Positions 31,184-43,197 are shown, counted from the stretch's first letter. The stretch is 64,000 bases of DNA from Ancylostoma caninum (GCA_037903475.1 JBAJFG010000562.1:3640501-3704500); one strand, 5' to 3'. Notes: generated from the sequence alone by a model not told the origin. Numbers and translations: made by a program.

Positions 31184-32325
31184 TAAAATGGCGTGCATGA
31201 TGCGTCTAGCTTTTGCAGCCACTTCCTCGATGTGGTAGGAGGATGTCAGAGGGCGGTCGATGATTACACCTAGGTCGCGGATTTTTCCCTCAAATTAATG
31301 CTATAGTCGCACGTTTCATTTTTACCTCCCAATACGAACACATGGCTTTTCGACGTATTTACTTTTATGTGCCATTCCTGAGCTCAAGTAAGCATTGCCT
31401 CAGTTGAAACCTTCAATTTTGATCTTACCTCCTCCCTTTCTATCGCATCCTCGGCATTATATGCTGCATAGATTTTGATATCGTCGGCATACGCAGCAAC
31501 ATTTATTCGAGGATCAGTCTTCAAACGCTTGATAAGATCGGTGGTGTAAATATTGAAAAGAAGGGGAGAGAGGGCGCTCCCCTGAGATACGCCAGAGGGG
31601 GAAGCTCTCTCAGTGGTTAATTGATCTCGGAAACGTACACCGAATGTCCTATTGTACAGGTAAGACTCGAACCATTGCAGTAAATTATTCTTTATACCGA
31701 TGCTTTCAAGTTTGGTTAGTAGACTTCGATGATCGACTGTGTCGAAGGCCTTGCTTAGATCAAAACAAATTACTTCCACACTTTTGCCTTTACCAGTGCA
31801 GTTACCCAGTCCTGGCTCTGAATTAACTGGGTGGAAGTGGAACAGTTAGGGAGGAATCCGTGCTGCTCTTCAGGGATGCGTTTGATTTCAGATGCCCAAC
31901 CAAGAATGTGCCTAGCAAGTATTTTTTCCATAATTTTGCATGGGGTCGGCAAAATGCTGATGGGCCTGAAATCAGACACAAATGTGGCGGAGAAAGTATA
32001 CTTTAGGTATTGGGGTGATTATGGCTTTTTTCCATAATAAAGACACCGCTCCAGTGATGAGGGATATATTGAGGATATGGGATAGGGGCTGACCAAGCTG
32101 ATCAGCAAACTTCTTAAAGAAGAAAGCGGGAATGCGATCAGACGTAATTGAGAAGGACCCTTTAGAAGATCTCGACTTAGAGATATATGAAAGTATCTAG
32201 AATCAACTGATCCTGAATGACGGTATTTCAGGATGTTTTCTTTGGATAAATAAACAGTTGACGACTTAGAGATATTTTTTGAGTTTATTTTCTCTGCCGG
32301 ATTGTTGGCATCCTTCTGCACCCTC
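31184..32325 (-). pseudogene. Reverse transcriptase, catalytic part
   Basis: From 32,325 downward the minus strand encodes ADQLGQPLSHILNISL, LLWKKAIITPIPK, DFRPISILPTPCKIMEKIL and QHGFLPNCSTSTQL. Then come FDLSKAFDTVDHRSLL, GVSQGSALSPLLFNIY and the catalytic AAYADDIKIY. Frame changes occur near 32,040, 31,775 and 31,290, and a stop follows EAMLT. It continues as EEVAAKARRIMHAILKNLY up to the hAT-like insertion at 31,171. The enzyme would copy RNA into DNA at the target site, but this copy cannot encode an intact protein. Confidence 0.85.
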
Positions 32326-32340
32326 GAGTTTGAACTGTGA

Positions 32341-34130
32341 GACTAACGTCTGTGGGATTCCCAAGATGATGCATTGAGTTTTGTGGTCTGGGCTACTTAT
32401 GCGTATTGTTTTTGAACACCTTAAGATATAAAATTTAATTTACATGTGTATTTTTGTGGCTAGACTATAATTCATTGCTAATGAAAGCAGTTGATTTAAA
32501 ACTTAGTTTCCTTGGAAAGCAGCGACAGCACCAATACTAATTTTGCTTCTAACGAGAAGTGCACGGTGCATTTCTTACTTCTGCTCAATGATTCTATGAA
32601 AGCAGCTAGATATGTTCGCTTTTCAATACAACTACACAGTTCCATCTATTTCATTTGCTGTATTTGAGAATAGTTCTAGAAATCTTCCACCCTCTGCATC
32701 CCCCTCCCCCCCCCCTCTACGACTTTCTCGCGTTGTGGCATTGTTTTCACTCCCACGTTCGCTGCCATCCAATTTTTTACATGTGCCCAATGCCCGTAGA
32801 CGTGGATTCTGATGAATGTTTCCCAATAAATCAGTTCCCAAATCTTGAGATAGTGCCCACGATATCAAACAGCAAATTGCTCATCAACTAAGCGAAGCTG
32901 TCTAAATGTATGTATGTAGGCAACCGTATTCCAACCGCTAGTCCATAAATTCACAAGGATTTATAGAAGGACAATGCCTATGTTGCCATAAATTTTCCAC
33001 TGTTATCTCCATAACTCATGCCTACAGATGTAGATAAAAACACAAAATGTCTTTTATTAAATGTTTTTGCTAATTGGCCCATAATTTGTACCCACGACAA
33101 GACATCTGCACGAATCTCATTCTACTGAATTATTCAGTGGTTTCATTTCAGAGTGTGAGTGTTCTCCTAGGAATTCAAGGTGAAAAATCGTTTAAATGAG
33201 GTTATAAGTCTAAATTATTAGAAACTATCAAAAAGGTTTTTCTGAAGAATATTAATTCGGGTAGAATTTCAACTTTGATCTATACGTGTCCATTTTTTAA
33301 GTTCGCTTACCGGCAATAACTTTGAATTGGAAGATACTGTCTTGGATGTGCTGTAAGTTCCCTCCTCGCCCTACTACGTATACTAGGAGGAGGAGCGAAC
33401 TTGAAGCACTCAAGATTTTTTTCTTCCTACACTTATTAAGGAGGTAAAGCGAACTTATCTGTGTACATTTACTATGAAGCCATTAAGTAAGATGTGACGT
33501 AAAGTAATAATGACGCGAATAAGTGGCCTTTTGTAGAGATTGCCAGGTTCACGTTTCTCCTCACAGTTTGTTTTTTTTTTCAAATTATTTTACAAAAAAG
33601 TCATCTTCGTATAACATCCGGGCACACTTCGTGATTTCTATTTCTGGGTAATAGCTTCCTTTTTTTTTGAACTGAAACTATCCACTACTTGCATATTGTG
33701 TGCGACATTTAAGTTATGACTTTCATTAGAGCACGCTCAGTTCTTTTGGGGTTCTCTGGGTATTTCTCTTTTAGAACTCAATTGAATCGTAGTCATATCT
33801 TTGAGCTGCACATTCCCACAGTGCATTTACACTTACAAATTTTGAAAAATTACTATCTCACTAGCGTAAGAGTTATAATCTGTTACATTTACAAAATTGT
33901 TGTCTTCACCTGGGTTGGTCGTAATCTAACAGTTTTCCACCTGTTAATTTCCGGGTGGAGGACGGCTGTGAATATCCTGGTATTCGAACAATCAAACTTT
34001 ACCATTTCTGGAAGTTTCGAGTTTGTATCTGACCGTTCTACTGATTTTATCTCAAGTTGAAATCAACGAACTATTGTTATCCTATTTCTTCCATGTTACT
34101 ATTATATTACTACAGATCTCTCAACACCCA
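32341..34130. other. No supported gene
   Basis: AT-rich with a C-run near 32,700. The long plus-strand frame at 33,716-34,060 has an ATG but no splice or domain support, and I do not call it. Confidence 0.3.
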
Positions 34131-34640
34131 TCACATCATGACGGATTTTTTTTTGATGTTGGGTTCCGGGTCGGAGGAACGATGTTCAAATTCCAGGAAT
34201 AGTTCTATTAAGGAATCAACGCTATGTACGAAGGCCTTTCCGGAACAATTATTCGGGTGAACGCCCACTGCCTTCTCCTCAAAAGTTACTTGATGTCTAT
34301 TCGTAGCATAATAACTGATGTTGGTCACGTTCGCAAGCTGAAAAGCGACGCGGTATCTACCTGGAAATACAGAAAAACGGGTACAGTGACCCTGGAAGAC
34401 TGGAAAGCACTGTGATGCAACAAGCCACATGCAGCAAGTCTGTTGATCCTCCTATTTTAATGAATAAAGTGTTAAAAATTGATAAAAAAAAACATGTAGC
34501 TTTACGCAAAACATGTAGCTTTACGCAAGTTTCTAAGATGGTTTTTCGAACACTCACCCGGGACATATTCACTGTTCAACCACATAGCTTCATATCTTCG
34601 TAGGCAGCCCGTTATGCTTTCTTTAATAGAATTTCATATG
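34131..34640 (-). CDS. Hypothetical gene, last two exons
   Basis: The terminal exon 34,360-34,131 follows a textbook acceptor (TGTATTTCCAG). It encodes RYRVAFQLANVTNISYY, EEKAVGVHPNNCSGKAFVHS and VDSLIELFLEFEH, ending KKKSVMM and TGA. The preceding exon ends at 34,558 with CCGG|GTGAGT and reads LRRYEAMWLNSEYVPG; phases match (1). Its start is uncertain, about 34,640. Earlier exons were not found. There is a possible N-glycosylation site (NVT) and one cysteine; no domain was recognised. Splice signals and residue composition argue strongly for real coding. Confidence 0.5.
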
Positions 34641-34649
34641 TACAGCGAT

Positions 34650-35375
34650 GAACTAATCGTGCTGGCACCAGACCCATGTATATGTGCGTAGTAGTCTGTG
34701 ATTTGCTTTTTCCCTACTTTTTTTAAAATCCGTCTTTCGAAGTCAGTTTGTTAGGATATTGAAGGAAAGAGGTATTATACTTAGGCACTTCGGTCATATG
34801 ATAATCTAGGGAAACTACCAGGATTGTCAAATGATTTCGAAAAAACAAAAATACATTAACTATACTTTGTTATTCATCCTAGTGAAGGTGCTTATTGATA
34901 GTTCATTATGCGTCTCGACTTTTTATGAGTGCTCTCCTAGAACTATCCATTGGACCTCTAATCTCCTGTAAATGTCATTGTTTTTGAATCTATCATTATG
35001 TTGCTTCCTTTCTATAGTGCTCACACCCCTTGAAACATTCTCTACATCCTCTTTAGGGCGAGTCCCGTGGCTTACCTTGGAAGGTCGAAGCAAACTGCCG
35101 AATATTCGTGTATTTTTCAGCTATGAATCCCCAGTATGAATTGCGAAGTTCTGGTCTCTTGAATGCTCCAGATGTGGAAACATCGTAATGTTTGGATCTT
35201 TCCTACAACTGAATACTGAGGAATTGCAAAATCATGCTACGCATTAAATAATCGATGTATTCTCTGGATTTATTGTTGCATGTGAGAACCTAGGAATGCG
35301 CGACGACCAAACACTAATTGTAAGACACAGAGAGGACAGCGTGTGAGAGTGGTCAGGAAGTGGGGCCTTCCTTAA
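34650..35375. other. No supported feature
   Basis: AT-rich sequence that may contain upstream exons or the promoter of the gene at 34.1-34.6 kb. Nothing specific seen. Confidence 0.25.
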
Positions 35376-35885
35376 AGGCAAGGTCCGAGCAAAATTCCAT
35401 CTGCCGAATTTCTATTGGATTCGCAGCCCACGGCGACACCTTGGACAAAAACTATGGGAAAATCCCTAAAAAGGTCCCATAACAAACGCTTTCCATCGAT
35501 CAATTTCGGTGCGGCGTTTGCGGGTTTGCGGCGTCCGTGCTTTCAAATGACATTATACGGCGCGCCCTACATGCTGTCTGTTGTGGGCGTCGTAGGAAAA
35601 AAATTTATATTCAAACGGCCGGGGATCCGTTAAATGGGAGGGTTTCACGAGGTGTCCGTTAGGCTGTATGTATCTGACGGTCCATCGTCGTTCAGTATGC
35701 ACTCGCGTAACCTTCGTCGGTTGGAGCGCGTTTTCCCACGGCTACCGTAATCCTCGGACGTTTGTCTCATATCTAGCGATAGAGCTTATACCGAGGTCTC
35801 AAACGTGTGATACATGCTACACATAGGGTCTGGACTCCAGAGAGCACGAAACCTGGGTGGGGATGATCGTGACTGGACCTTGCCT
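35376..35885. mobile_element. TTAA-flanked element, subfamily B
   Basis: TTAA (35,372-35,375) precedes AGGCAAGGTCCGAGC, and GTGACTGGACCTTGCCT precedes TTAG, a one-base decay of TTAA. The 510-bp interior is GC-rich and unrelated to the other TTAA elements here. It carries no coding sequence. Confidence 0.6.
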
Positions 35886-36261
35886 TTAGACGGTTAACCT
35901 GACCTGACGCTGACATTAGGAACCCTGCTATTTTCATAAACTCGATCTCTTACATTCCCTGACTCTGCACATGCACGAGTAACGTCATGTAGGATTCACA
36001 CTCTACTTAGAAAGTCTTTTTACCTCGCATCAACGAATAACATGACATGTGCACCTAGGAAAAGGTTGTCTGTAATCTACAGGGAGGAATCCTACAAAGC
36101 GTTTTCCGTGAAGCACACAGGGCCTTCTTAGTAATCTCTTTGTAGGTTGCATGAAAATGTGATCACAGTTGAAACAGAAATGGTACTCTCTCGTGCAATA
36201 TCTGCTAATGTCACTGAATCAAAGGTTAGGCTCATTCAATTGTACAAAAAGTGTGCTTGCG

Positions 36262-36455
36262 TAAGCATATATGACGCTGCCAACTAATATGTCCTAGTAA
36301 AAATGTAAAGAAGAAAATGAGTGGCCACAATCCGAACGGTTGGAGTTAAGCCACCATTTCATTTTCACTCTGCCGTACCCCGTACTGTTCGGATTGTGGC
36401 CCCTCAGTCTCTACTTTGCATTTTATTAGGAAAGCTAGTTGGCAGCATCATGTAT
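36262..36455. repeat. Double inverted repeat
   Basis: Inner arms GGCCACAATCCGAACGGT and ACTGTTCGGATTGTGGCC (about 36,322-36,402) sit inside outer arms GACGCTGCCAACTAAT and AGCTAGTTGGCAGCATC (36,268-36,295; 36,430-36,450). This is probably a small palindromic MITE, possibly nested. Class unknown. Confidence 0.5.
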
Positions 36456-36959
36456 CACATTTCCTGGAGTTTTCAACAGCCTAGCTCAACATCCTTTTGT
36501 TACATGACAACTCGTGCTAACACCATCAACATGTCGTACTCGTATTTGGAGCGTTGCTTTTGTTGCTTCACTCTTTCACTAGTCAGGCTAGCCATCATTG
36601 GTTTACTTGCATAGCGTTTCTTGAATCTCTATGCGTGACGATATCCTACTGGTGCAGATATGTTATTGGTTTTGTATTTACATTTGCTGTACGGCACGTT
36701 TGGCTTCGATGGGGCGGTTTATTATCCTCGTCTACTTTTCTCTGACGCAGAAAATTGTTAGAAACAGTGAATGTTTTCGAAATGGTCTATTCGTAATGAA
36801 AATTTGGTCTTCATGTCTACGGATTGCATGGGAAAGCCATTTTAAGGTTATGAAAGAACAACAAAGTAGGAGTTCAAAATTCGCATACGACCTGCTTCAA
36901 GTAACCGTCACTGGTGGGGTAAACGTAAAGCATAACCAAAGTTAGAGTAAATCCTTGGG

Positions 36960-37330
36960 GTTCCATCCAAATATCTTTACCCGGCTCTCTCAGTTTTTTT
37001 TTTTCGGCAGGACGTTTCGAGTTAAAGTCGAGATATCTCTATCTAGCGTATTGGAAGCTCGTAGTGGAGTTCCTCAAAGTAGAGTTCTGTTTCCTATTTT
37101 ATTCCTTCTTTTCACATCCGAAATTGCAGAGCTCTCGCAAAATAAGGGAGACTGGGGCATGCAATATGCAGATGATCTCAAGATCTACCGTGAAGTTTAT
37201 GAATCTAAAGATATGGGTAAAGTGGCTAAAACTTAACATCTCAAAATTGGTAACTCGCATTCTTCTGGGTCCTATACTATTGACTCTCTCGAAGTGGCAA
37301 GCATCACCACTGTTGAGGATTTAGGGTTGC
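36960..37330 (+). pseudogene. LINE reverse-transcriptase remnant
   Basis: The plus strand encodes SGVPQSRVLFPILFLLF, GMQYADDLKIY and, after frame changes, WLKLNISK and VEDLG-like pieces. This is the catalytic YADD region and the segment after it of a non-LTR retrotransposon. It is frameshifted and 5'/3'-truncated. It could be the same family as the fragment at 26.9 kb. Inactive. Confidence 0.7.
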
Positions 37331-37378
37331 ACTATAATCAAATGCTTGTTTTTCCTTCACATTACACAATGATTTGTA

Positions 37379-37410
37379 TTAGGTTGTCGCGAAAGTTTCC
37401 TGCCACTCAC
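37379..37410 (+). repeat. Mariner-like terminus
   Basis: After TA, TTAGGTTGTCGCGAAAGTTT resembles the 5' terminus of mariner elements (TTAGGTTG...AAAGT). No partner end was found nearby. Confidence 0.35.
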
Positions 37411-37571
37411 TTTGAAAGTTTTGTAACATGCTAAAGAAAATTCCATAACTTTGGTCAACCATCTTCCATATTTTTCTAAAAATGGGGAGTTCAGAAATAC
37501 TGAGCAGATCATGTACATATCTACAGACGGGCCATGAACCGCTCTTCAATGTACACCCAGCTTTAGAGACC

Positions 37572-38056
37572 TCAACATGGTTGAGAAGTGTGATAAGGCG
37601 GCGAATATTTATATCTCCTCATCCTGATAATTGCTTGTGAAGAGGGTTCATATCGAGCAAAGAGGAAAACTTTTGTAAGCTCTTTTGCTCGAGCTTGTAC
37701 GGATGGGGGATCTGATTTGTTTCCTGAAAAAATCTCATCCTCTAGATCATTTTTCAATTCAAAACGACTGGTTGAAATGATCACATTCTTCAGTAACGAG
37801 ATATTTTTGCTACTTTATATACAGTCTTTCTCAAAAATTCTTGCTTCAACCGCCCGTCAACCTAGCCACGTCACATCAGGTATGCTAATGCATAGGTGAT
37901 GCGTCGCGGCTTAGCAGATGGGCGGTGAAGCGTGAGGCAAGTATTTTTGAGAAGGACTGTATCTAGAGTTATGTTGCCATGATCGGCAGGTGCAGAGTTA
38001 TCATTCGTGCGAACATCGACGACTAGAATTAAGAGAATTGTCAGGAAAAGTTTCAT
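37572..38056 (-). CDS. Secreted-protein gene, MITE at exon/intron edge
   Basis: The ATG at 38,056 starts a clear signal peptide (MKLFLTILLILVVDVRT), then NDNSAPADHGNITLD with an N-glycosylation site. At 37,960 the sequence runs into the 138-bp MITE. A 72-codon open segment after the MITE (37,787-37,572, phase 0) reads FELKNDLEDEIFSGNKSD, QARAKELTKVFLFARYEP and ends SPPYHTSQPC. If the MITE lies in the intron, both exons join in frame to about 105 residues, but the donor is not obvious (a GTCC inside the MITE is possible). A TATAAA is 34 bp upstream. An alternative is that the insertion has broken the gene. Family unknown. Confidence 0.45.
37822..37959. mobile_element. 138-bp TA-flanked MITE
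   Basis: CAGTCTTTCTCAAAAATTC and, inverted, CAGTCCTTCTCAAAAATAC are the ends, continuing inward with CCGCCC arms. TA is present on both sides (37,820-37,821; 37,960-37,961). A one-ended copy is at 887. Confidence 0.8.
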
Positions 38057-38089
38057 GACACGTTATGGTTTCACAATGAAACACAGACA

Positions 38090-38095
38090 TTTATA
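38090..38095 (-). promoter_or_regulatory. TATA box of the 38.0-kb secreted gene
   Basis: TATAAA on the minus strand lies 34 bp before the ATG at 38,056, the same arrangement as at 17,177. Confidence 0.4.
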
Positions 38096-38694
38096 AGAGA
38101 TGAAAGTAATTATGAATTTCCATCGATGAAATCCATTTGACTGCATTCGCGTGTGCGGAACATTTCTACTGTTTAGGCAACGCACATCGTATGCGTATAT
38201 TAGCCCCTCTTTAATACATAGTGCATGCACGTACATCTTCAATGCATAATGCGTACGCTTACGTTCCGAACGATTCAATTAAAAAAACTGTTGATAACAC
38301 ATACCAGAGCTGCAGAAACGCAGGAAACTTGACCTTCCTGATTCCAATGTTGTTCAGCAAAAGACAAGGAAATGACGAAAAGTCCGTTTTGATAAGGTCG
38401 AAGTACCCGCTCCTTTGAGTGGGGCCATGTATCGCTCCAAGCTGTGCTGGCTGTCCGCCACAGCAACAACGTCGAGTGAACACGTCTTGGCCTGTCCGCT
38501 CAATGGGATCTATGGTGGTGCACGTGTTTGCGCGTAAATTTGCTCCAGCAGACTTTTACAAGCACCGTTCCGAAAAAGGGGAAAAACACTTCGTTCTGGG
38601 ACATTTCAAGGACGTTGCCGGTATCAGCACATCGAGAAGGTTCGGAATGTGTTAATATGTAGCTAGAATACGGATATGTGGATCCTGCATTTAA

Positions 38695-39084
38695 AGGCAG
38701 TGTGTCATCTCGTTTCGTGAGCTGAAAATACCAGCAGAATCTAGACCTCCTCGTCGTGTTAATTGCAAAGAAAAACCCGTTTTTGGAGGGTCCGAAAGTG
38801 CAGTTCACGGACCACCTGGGCGGAGTGGTCCGTGGATGTGCTGGCTGCCCGCCACGTCTGCAGCGTTGGCCAACACGTCTAGACGTGTCCGATCGATGAA
38901 ATCAACGGCTTCACGCGTCCACTCGGTTCGACAAACTGTTACAAATCCCGCCCCCGAAAAACGTTTGAAAATAGGGTTTAAAGACCTTTTTGTAACATTT
39001 TAGGTACACCGTTGGATTCGGCGTGTCGAGTAGATTCAGAATCTGGTAAAAGCTCAGACACGAAAACGAGACGACATACTGCCT
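38695..39084. mobile_element. TTAA-flanked element, subfamily C
   Basis: TTAA precedes AGGCAGTGTGTCATCTCG, and CGAGACGACATACTGCCT precedes TTAA. Arms extend about 100 bp imperfectly (GTGGTCCGTG-type pairs). 390 bp, non-coding. Confidence 0.75.
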
Positions 39085-42000
39085 TTAAGCACGGCAACCT
39101 TAGCGTACAGTAGCGATATCTCATGAAATTGATTGGGATCTCTTTGTCTTACTTATAATTATGATGTGTATTTCTGCTAAAACTTGTGAATTGTCACCTG
39201 AAGCAGAAAGATGATGGTCTAGGGTCACAGCGCTCAGTGTTATATGAATCCGTCGCGCCGCCCCAATCAGGGCACAGCACGATGTGGTCGCTAGAGGTTG
39301 GGGACTACTAAGCCGAGTCACCCTCAGAAATGGATTACTAAATACCTACATACATATGTATTGGGGCTCCTTCAGGAAAAATTGAAGTGAACAAGAGCAA
39401 TATCAATACTTTCTACTAAAGTCCAACAATGAAATTTCATCTAGTCCGTGAAGTTCGTGAACATTTTGGTGCAGTTCTTCTCCAATCCAAGCTGGAACCC
39501 TCGAAAAACTAATCACTGCTAGGAACTGCCGGAACCCGTTAGAACTGGTTCAAACTTGTTAATGAACCTGTCAGAACCAAAAGCTCCCACCACAACAACC
39601 TGGTGTGGCAGAAACAAGATATTCAATTGGACAACATTCAAAATGCTCAGGTTCAAGGATGAGCGTGCACGGAAATTATTGATTAGCTTACTTTTGTTTA
39701 TTATTGTTATTCCTTCTGAAATAGTTATATTTATGTAACATTAAAGATGAATATTCTTGGTCGTTCTATAATTCCGTCTGGGTTGATGGAGTGGCGGAGT
39801 TGCCACTTTTTTCCAACGCCTCCTCCATGGCTAAGAACTCTTGCGTTCAGCACTGATTTCCACCCATCATACAATCCCCTTCTGCTAGGAAATCTTTCTT
39901 CCTAATTACCTCGGCGGTGGCTCTTGAAATCATGCTTTTCATAAGTTTGGACGAGATGATTAGCTAATTAGGATTACAGCTAAGCTTTAGAGGTAAAATT
40001 TTACGTGAGCGGTGCCTTTAACGATTGCCGCTTTGCCTGTGGTCCATATAAGGGTAGAAACGAGACTGGCAATCGTTTTTTGTCTATTTTTCTTCCTTTC
40101 TTTCCCGTTTTGACACTAATTCCTTAGAGATTTCTTCAAGTAAGCAATCATTAATCTCCAATGCGCTTCCCTTACTTCACTACATGTCCACTATTCTTTC
40201 CTGAATCAGGTTTCAGAATTTTTGAAATCTAATGCATTTCAATTCTTTTAGTTAGTACGAACGGCTCCTATTTTCTTGCAGCCTATGATTCAAAGTTTCT
40301 AAGATCTTTGAAGTTTTTGGAGGAACTCTTTGTTGACATCTTCCTTCACGATGTTCCACTCATATGTAACATGTTCTCACGTCTACGTTCATTGATTGAT
40401 GAAAGTTCCCAGAATTGAGCTGGAAGCTAAGGAAATCAGGTGATAGATCTAATATCGTCCAGTTTGTGCTTGCAAATTAACGTTTGTACTTTGATGTATT
40501 CTAAATGTATCTAATTAGAATCCCCGTGGAATAGTTTTTGTAGTGCAGTCACACTTCCCTGGCTACAACTGCATGGAATCGAGTTTTCATTTTACGATGG
40601 TCCCAATTCACCTCTTTTGCTGGAAATTATGTTTACACATCTTTCCTCGAAGGATAAGCTTCCGGCTGTGGCAGACCTAAACGAAGGAGCGAGCTCAGAA
40701 AAACGAAGGATGAACCCAAACGAAGGTCCATGTAGTTGGCATCTAAAAAATGAATTCATTGAGAGTCTCAAACTCAAATTCTAATGATAGGCCCTCAAAA
40801 AGAAAACCGGAAAAGGCAGTAAAGGGAGTTGAGATAAGCTGCTTGGTGCACAATCTCTTCGTCTGTTTAATAAGATAAATTTGAGCCTCCAGCTTGGTCT
40901 GAAGTTAGATTCAGTTGGCAAGATAGGGATTGTATACATATTTATGTACACATAGATACATCTCCTAAACATATTTGTTATGTTTGGTTCCCTACGTACT
41001 TCTACAGATATTAATTCATATCGTCCATTTAAAAGAGGTCTCGAATAAATGTTCTGTTCCGAACGTTTTAAATGCTTCCCTAAACTAATCCAGTCGTAGA
41101 TACATGTTGGAATAGGCGCGATTTTGTCGGTATTAGATAGATTGAATGACTTTTTAGTTTGCCCTTTGCTTATTCTTCAATATCCTGAAAAACATTATAT
41201 TTCCATGGGTTACTTCAATAGTGTGTGGAGTGATTTTTCGAAACTTGTTTCGATTCCACTGAGACCAATGCCTGCTCTCCAATGCGATAACAACTTTTTA
41301 CAGCTCGTCATCCGAAATGTACTCTCCATGTATTTAGAAATGCTGATCCGACAAAAGCCTTGAATCTTTTATTATACTTTGCTGCTGATATCCCACCTTC
41401 GCAATAACTTCATTTTATGTTTTGAGCAGTCTTCTCTTCGGAAGATGTTTTTTTCAGTTTAGAAAAGAGGAAATTGTTGAGTTCTTAGGTGGAAATCTTT
41501 TGATTACCCTGGTCGCTCAAAGGCTTGGACCAATTTTGAAACAAGAGAATGAATCATGACTGCGCAATTACAAGCCGAAACACTGTTGTGGACCTGACTT
41601 GTGGATCGGCGTTCAGTGGAGAACGGACTGGTGTCGGCGACTGAATGATTCGTTTGGCTCACTTAGACATTTTGATGAGTTACTTCACTTTCTGACAGGC
41701 TCATTTTCTCAACTTTTTCTCAAGTTTAACACCAGTCGACAGCTGTGCTCGATGATTTCCTGCAACTTTCTCGCTTGTCTTGAAATGTTGAACAATGGTG
41801 TTTAATCCCCACCCCAACCAATAGCGTTTAATTTTAGCCGTCTTGCAACATTTCTTGTAATAGCACTTAATCTTCATTAGGTTTTCATACGATTTTGATA
41901 TTTCTGTCATCAATTTGGAAATGGTTTTCAAATCCTAATGTCGTCTTGGAAACGTCCAAAACTCTTTGAACGGAACAGTCTTCGTTGTTGTGAAAGCAAC

Positions 42001-42249
42001 AGAATTATCGTCATTTTTGAGTCATTAGTTTTTGGCATTCACCAAAAAGTCTTTTATTTTGGACCCTTATTCGAGTTTCCATAGTAATGAAACCGGCAAC
42101 GCCAGAAATTACCGTTGAAATTCTCGTATTCGTGAAATTTTCTGACAGCAAGCTCGAAAATCTGTAAAAATCATCAAGAAAACCCCTAATAAAGTAAGAT
42201 TCTCTTAGTTCCTAACGAGTTTTAATTTCTCAATATTTGCTCCATGTTT
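39085..42249. other. Gene-poor stretch with repeat scraps
   Basis: A hAT-fragment-like block (GTCTGGGTT...CGGAGTTGCCACTTTTTTCC) lies at about 39,775-39,820. A lone TTAA-family right end (TTACGTGAGCGGTGCCT then TTAA) lies at 39,999-40,021. Frames around 41,160-41,360 and 41,700-41,930 are open but lack support. Confidence 0.35.
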
Positions 42250-42620
42250 TCAAATGTAGTCTATCCATGAGCTGCTAAAGTACCGCAGGACACATTCATT
42301 TGTGGCGAGGTCCAGCGATCCATCGACCGAGGCCGCGAAAATAGCCTGCCACGGATCTGGGTAGAACGCTGGAACAAATAAGAGCGGGATCGAATTAGAA
42401 TGAATTTATCTTCAATAACTCGATATGCTCTGGATAGTTGGACTGAATACTTGTGTAATTTCGCTATGAGAAGTGGGAACATTCAAGGAAATAGAATTTC
42501 GATTTTGTCGAAATCGCATGTTCAGCCGCGGAATTATGCGGCTGCCACCGTTGCACATGTGTGAAAATCATACCAGGTGACGAGTTGTGCGTTTTAGGAT
42601 TAATTTCCTTCAAAAATCTA
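42250..42620 (-). CDS. Hypothetical gene, last two exons
   Basis: The terminal exon 42,368-42,250 follows TTTGTTCCAG and reads FYPDPWQAIFAASVDGSLDL, ATNECVLRYFSSSWIDYI and TGA. The exon before it ends at 42,574 with CCTG|GTATGA and reads FLKEINPKTHNSSP; phases match (1). Its 5' limit (about 42,620) is a guess. Upstream segments (for example DVDLARTG after TTTTTGCAG at 42,886) look like exons, but their phases do not connect. No family was recognised. The dense aromatic/serine composition of the last exon looks genuinely coding. Confidence 0.4.
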
Positions 42621-42960
42621 CTTTAGCATCGAGCAAATCATTTTTTCGGAGATGAGAAAGTAAAATTTTGCCTGAATAGCACAGTGCGATTAAAAGCGCA
42701 ATTGCAGTCAACATGTCCCCGCAATAGTCCAAAAAATTTTCTCAAAGCCTTCACGAATCGGGTTGTCTTCAGAAGGCTGAAAATGTGAAAATAATGGTTG
42801 GAATCGAGGAAATTCTAGTCCCAGTTCTAAGAAAATCCTAGAATAGTCGTGTGAGGTACCGTTCCTGTCCTAGCCAAGTCCACATCCTGCAAAAATGAGC
42901 TTATAATGCAGTCTTATGACTTTTTTTTTTTCCAAAAATGGGTATTGACGGGCCCTCCTT

Positions 42961-43197
42961 TCAGGAGGAGTACCTGCGGATATAATTGGGAGAGACTTGA
43001 TGCAGTGAGTCCCTTTTAATTGTATCCTTAGGTGATTTTGCTGGTTGATCACCGAAATTTTTCAGATTTCCAAATTTTAGGTATACTACCAAGTAGATCG
43101 GACCATCTTGATTCCGGTTATCTGCTTCATTTTGAAAATGGTTAAGATTGAAGAAGGTTATGGAGAAGCGACGAAAAAAAAGGGAAATCGCGGACAT
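42961..43197 (-). CDS. Possible first exon with TATA promoter
   Basis: The ATG at 43,197 opens a 78-codon frame (MSAISLFFRRFSITFFNLNH; later GPIYLVVYLKFGNL). A donor-like TTTCG|GTGATC at about 43,049 suggests only the first 50 codons are exon. TATAAA lies at 43,312-43,317. However, another ATG 13 bp upstream in a different frame lowers confidence. It could be the start of the gene ending at 42,250. Confidence 0.25.
   Translation of the reverse strand: MSAISLFFRRFSITFFNLNHFQNEADNRNQDGPIYLVVYLKFGNLKNFGDQPAKSPKDTIKRDSLHQVSPNYIRRYSS

Larger units (their letters stand above)
28161..32340 (-). mobile_element. Decayed CR1-like LINE, interrupted
   Basis: The 3' end is the (TAAA)n-type tail at 28,161-28,178 (minus orientation). 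It is preceded by about 700 bp of non-coding sequence and the reverse-transcriptase ORF up to about 32,330. No endonuclease or first ORF was seen, so the copy is 5'-truncated. Several frameshifts make it inactive. Motif order (PISILPTPCKIMEKIL, QHGFLPNCSTSTQL, DLSKAFDTVDH, YADD) suggests the CR1/L2 side of the LINEs, which is inference. It is split by 29,418-31,171. Confidence 0.75.

Noticed and set aside
33716..34060. 114-codon plus-strand frame
   Set aside because: AT-rich, with no recognisable domain, signal peptide or splice sites. It is likely a chance frame.
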